DNA from: CAZNMF01 sp035547155 | GTDB taxonomy: Bacteria; Acidobacteriota; Vicinamibacteria; Vicinamibacterales; SCN-69-37 | Direction of reading: 5' to 3' | NCBI GenBank assembly: GCA_035547155.1 | Contig: DASZVJ010000227.1 | Span: forward strand, 1-29,472 | Length of the DNA: 29,472 nucleotides | Shown here: one piece after another, positions 29,336 to 29,472 of the stretch | Layout: every line of letters begins with the position of its first letter | How positions within the stretch are numbered: position 1 is the first letter of the stretch | Translations under genes and position numbers: made by a program | The notes under the pieces: generated by a model | The model's input: the letters and a program-made list of their open reading frames with translations, nothing else | Databases searched by the model: none | What the model was told of the DNA's origin: nothing

Positions 29336-29472
29336 GGAGACATGGAGGACATGGAGACGACGACCTGGCGAGCCCGGCTCCGCCGGGCTGCGCGTGATGG
29401 AGCGCCTCGCAGATATGAGCGCGCAACTTCTCCTTCCAACGCGCTCATATCTGCGAGGCGCTCCATCACGCG
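29333..29472. repeat. Octamer array, short hairpin and perfect 33-bp inverted repeat at window end
   Basis: Units of CATGGAGGA type (29333-29364) resemble 14516-14547. A 7-bp hairpin AGCCCGG-ctccg-CCGGGCT follows (29371-29389). Then arms 29391-29423 and 29440-29472 form a perfect 33-bp inverted repeat (CGCGTGATGGAGCGCC... to ...GGCGCTCCATCACGCG) with a 16-base loop, ending on the last base. No gene is present. Its role (terminator, mobile-element end or assembly feature) cannot be told from here. Confidence 0.85.

Overview
This high-GC window most likely comes from an Acidobacteriota genome, probably class Vicinamibacteria. The main pointers are a PadR regulator followed by an ATPase-less 'ADOP' type MacB/FtsX permease (17207-20294), an acidobacterial-type VWFA-related secreted protein (21110-23236), a small secreted 'SGCV...HQVEVTG' protein (20481-20879), and many secreted or lipoprotein hydrolases. 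This placement rests on gene content and was not tested by any search. Coding density is high, no gap exceeds 300 bases, and I see no rRNA, tRNA, insertion sequence or CRISPR array.

Layout. (1) 84-10105 is a carbohydrate/uronate catabolic region: a CE15 glucuronoyl esterase, a KdgT-type 2-keto-3-deoxygluconate permease and a DUF1080 plus seven-repeat FG-GAP secreted protein on the minus strand; an SMP-30 lactonase on the plus strand; an SDR dehydrogenase on the minus strand; and, divergent from it, a tight plus-strand operon of fused transketolase, metal cupin and a second (KduD-like) SDR. Together they suggest extracellular release, uptake, lactone opening, oxidation and C2 transfer of a plant-wall sugar acid. 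(2) 10221-12610 holds secreted MsrA and a type III polyketide synthase overlapping an ICMT-family methyltransferase, a pair resembling the alkylpyrone methyl-ether pathway (BpsA/BpsB). (3) 12783-17108 holds topoisomerase IB with a DUF6766-like membrane protein, a 5'-nucleotidase lipoprotein and ThpR. (4) 17207-23236 holds PadR/ADOP, the small secreted protein with a clear terminator, and the VWA protein. (5) 23271-24818 holds an NsrR-like Rrf2 regulator translationally coupled to a group III truncated haemoglobin (a nitric-oxide response pair), then a short orphan protein and a DUF488 protein. (6) 24988-29335 holds an ankyrin lipoprotein, a VapBC-type toxin-antitoxin pair, an NAD-dependent epimerase, an unrecognised membrane protein and an outer-membrane beta-barrel protein.

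The most distinctive feature beyond the genes is repetitive DNA in nearly every operon end. One class is a dispersed hairpin, roughly CGTAGGGGCGGCCC-TTGTG-GCCGCCC. The second is a set of arrays of about 8-bp units arranged head-to-head as long imperfect palindromes; each array has its own unit sequence but the same architecture. Two further repeats have become coding: the C-terminal tails of the NsrR-like protein and of the epimerase are repeat-derived. The window ends in a perfect 33-bp inverted repeat flush with the last base, so it may end at a repeat-induced contig break.
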